The translations under genes and the position numbers were made by a program. 64,000 bases of DNA from contig CAAGJM010000005.1 of NCBI GenBank assembly GCA_900770185.1, forward strand, positions 1 through 64,000, given 5' to 3'. How positions within the stretch are numbered: the stretch's first letter is position 1; each line of letters begins with the position of its first letter. This stretch comes from Clostridia bacterium (GTDB lineage: Bacteria; Bacillota; Clostridia; Christensenellales; Borkfalkiaceae). This document shows positions 62,878 to 64,000 of the stretch, one piece after another. The notes under the pieces are model-generated. The model saw only the letters and a list, made by a program, of their open reading frames with translations, was not told where the DNA came from and did no database searches.

Positions 62878-63619
62878 CAAGCCTTAACCGTTGTCTAAGT
62901 ACGTTTAAGCACGTTTCAGCATCTTTATCTTTGAGATACGGCTATTTATCATAGCCCATATAACGCGCATAGCCCATATAACGTTCATTGGCATTCTGAT
63001 ATATTGAACCCTAACCGCGTAACCTTGTGTGGCGCTTTATTTAAATAAAAACACCCACAAGCACCCGGAACGCATATCGAAGCCGTTAAAATAGGTGGTG
63101 CGGCGGCGTTTAAAATCGCGGCGATTTTTGTCGATTTTTGGCACGCTTGTTTTTTCGCCTTAATTACCCCATAAAATTTTCCGTATTTTCGCGTTTTTAC
63201 GCTAAATATTGTGAAACATTTCCCAAATATATATATTAAACTTTATGTAACAATGTTTTATTTATCAACGTTTTATCAATTATTTTTTATTTGACACGCA
63301 TAAACGAGTAATTATATAATATTTAATCAAATTATGACCGCTTATATTTTTCTTTTTTGATAAATTGATATAATTTGTTATCAAATATAATAGTGATTTT
63401 GCAAGTAATATATTATTAACAACTTTTTGCGTTAAAATGTATAATTTTACGGTTTATTTATATTTGTTTCACGGTTTTTTTTGATTATTGAGTCTTTATA
63501 CCACAGTTTAGTGTCGCAATGATTAGCTTTAACCTTTTTGCCTATGTTTAGTTGAATTTTAAAAATTGCCGTAGTATACTATAATTCACTAAAATTGAGT
63601 TCCATTATTTATTAAATAT

Positions 63620-64000
63620 ATGAAAATTATTGATTCAAACAAAATTTTTAATCAACTAAACGCTTTATCAAGCCTTTATTGTTATGCACAAAGCATAAAC
63701 AATAACAATTGCGTAACCCCAAGAACAAAAATTATAATCGTAGGCACTATAACCCCACCTGATGGAAACGGCTATTTTTACACTTCGCAACGCAATAGAG
63801 TTTACGGATATATTGACGCCGCTTACAACACAAACTTAAAAGCACTAAAAACTCAACTGCACTCATTAACTAACCCTATAGATTTTATCAATAAAATTAA
63901 GCTAACTTTGATTTCTAAGCAAATTGCATTCCTTGACGTGTTTGAAAGCGTTATAAGAAAGACCGGCAGTCCTTACGATTCTGACATAAAATTTGCCGCT
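63620..64000 (+). CDS. Partial gene, possible uracil-DNA-glycosylase-fold protein
   Basis: The reading frame opens with ATG 63,620 and runs off the window with 127 codons and no stop. The protein starts MKIIDSNKIFNQLNAL. Residues 38-62 (KIIIVGTITPPDGNGYFYTS then QRNRVYGYI) recall the water-activating loop of uracil/mismatch DNA glycosylases, which read VGT.P...GYFY...RN.FW. The active-site details are not clear, so the function is tentative. Base composition is much more AT-rich than upstream genes, as in recently acquired DNA. An AT-rich leader with TATAAT-like boxes precedes it. Confidence 0.5.
   Translation, partial: MKIIDSNKIFNQLNALSSLYCYAQSINNNNCVTPRTKIIIVGTITPPDGNGYFYTSQRNRVYGYIDAAYNTNLKALKTQLHSLTNPIDFINKIKLTLISKQIAFLDVFESVIRKTGSPYDSDIKFAA

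Larger units (their letters stand above)
60900..63610. other. Candidate replication origin region without genes
   Basis: About 2.7 kb with no credible coding sequence. It is markedly more AT-rich than the flanks, especially 63,220-63,480, and holds two parS sites, long palindromes and an R3 repeat. Genes on its left read away from it, as expected for a leading-strand bias from an origin. I saw no perfect DnaA box (TTATCCACA); near-matches such as TTATCACA occur near 61,040 and 61,820. No dnaA, dnaN, gidA or rnpA was seen in the window. Confidence 0.5.

Overview
The window looks like chromosomal DNA of a strictly anaerobic, fermentative Bacillota (Clostridia), probably an uncultured gut lineage. 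The evidence is a V-type rather than F-type ATPase operon, Rex, a T-box, a SpoIIQ-like M23 protein, Soj/Spo0J partition genes with parS, a QueT transporter, a DUF378 protein and many ferredoxin-type proteins. I cannot place it below class. No tRNA, rRNA, CRISPR array or insertion-sequence transposase was seen.

Layout. 0-11 kb: a DUF368 membrane protein, ribosomal L27/L21, a MATE exporter, a TtcA-like tRNA thiolase, a BspA-type lipoprotein, an M23 protein and two adjacent proteins that look like degenerate enzymes. 11-16 kb: HU, a repeat-rich gap and a MacB-like ABC exporter. 16-29 kb, the most interesting part: an AspT/SucE-type transporter, then a leftward block frdA-frdB-flxA-flxB-flxC-flxD-hdrA-hdrC-hdrB-fumC, then a malate dehydrogenase with a perfect Rex operator in its promoter region. 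30-42 kb: pyruvate kinase, an unidentified small RNA, a complete nine-gene V-ATPase operon whose K subunit carries every Na+-ligand residue of the Enterococcus enzyme, and a compact alaS. 42-50 kb: cysS-cysE under a T-box, serS, an AraC regulator and an ADP-ribosylglycohydrolase. 50-60 kb: a 3-hydroxyacyl-CoA dehydrogenase, a NUDIX hydrolase, rex, a QueT transporter, a DUF2156-GNAT fusion, parB-parA and ftsH. 60.6-63.6 kb: about 3 kb without genes, holding iteron-like repeats, two parS sites, long palindromes and very AT-rich DNA, which is a candidate oriC. A partial, AT-rich gene runs off the right edge.

How the genes work together. Malate dehydrogenase, fumarase and fumarate reductase make the reductive branch from oxaloacetate to succinate. 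The fumarate reductase has no membrane anchor. It sits in one gene run with HdrABC and FlxABCD, the parts of a soluble flavin-based electron-bifurcating machine. I infer a cytosolic NADH-dependent fumarate reductase coupled to ferredoxin reduction or oxidation. Redox control by Rex is suggested by the operator upstream of mdh, and succinate may leave through the neighbouring transporter. The V-ATPase would export Na+ at the cost of ATP.

Intergenic DNA is crowded with short non-coding repeat families, named here R1 (palindromic, about 160 bp, at gene 3' ends), R2 (modular, about 230 bp and longer), R3 (four-hairpin, about 150 bp) and R4 (short GC-rich palindromes and a 206-bp tandem unit). Most genes read leftward, away from the putative origin at the right end.
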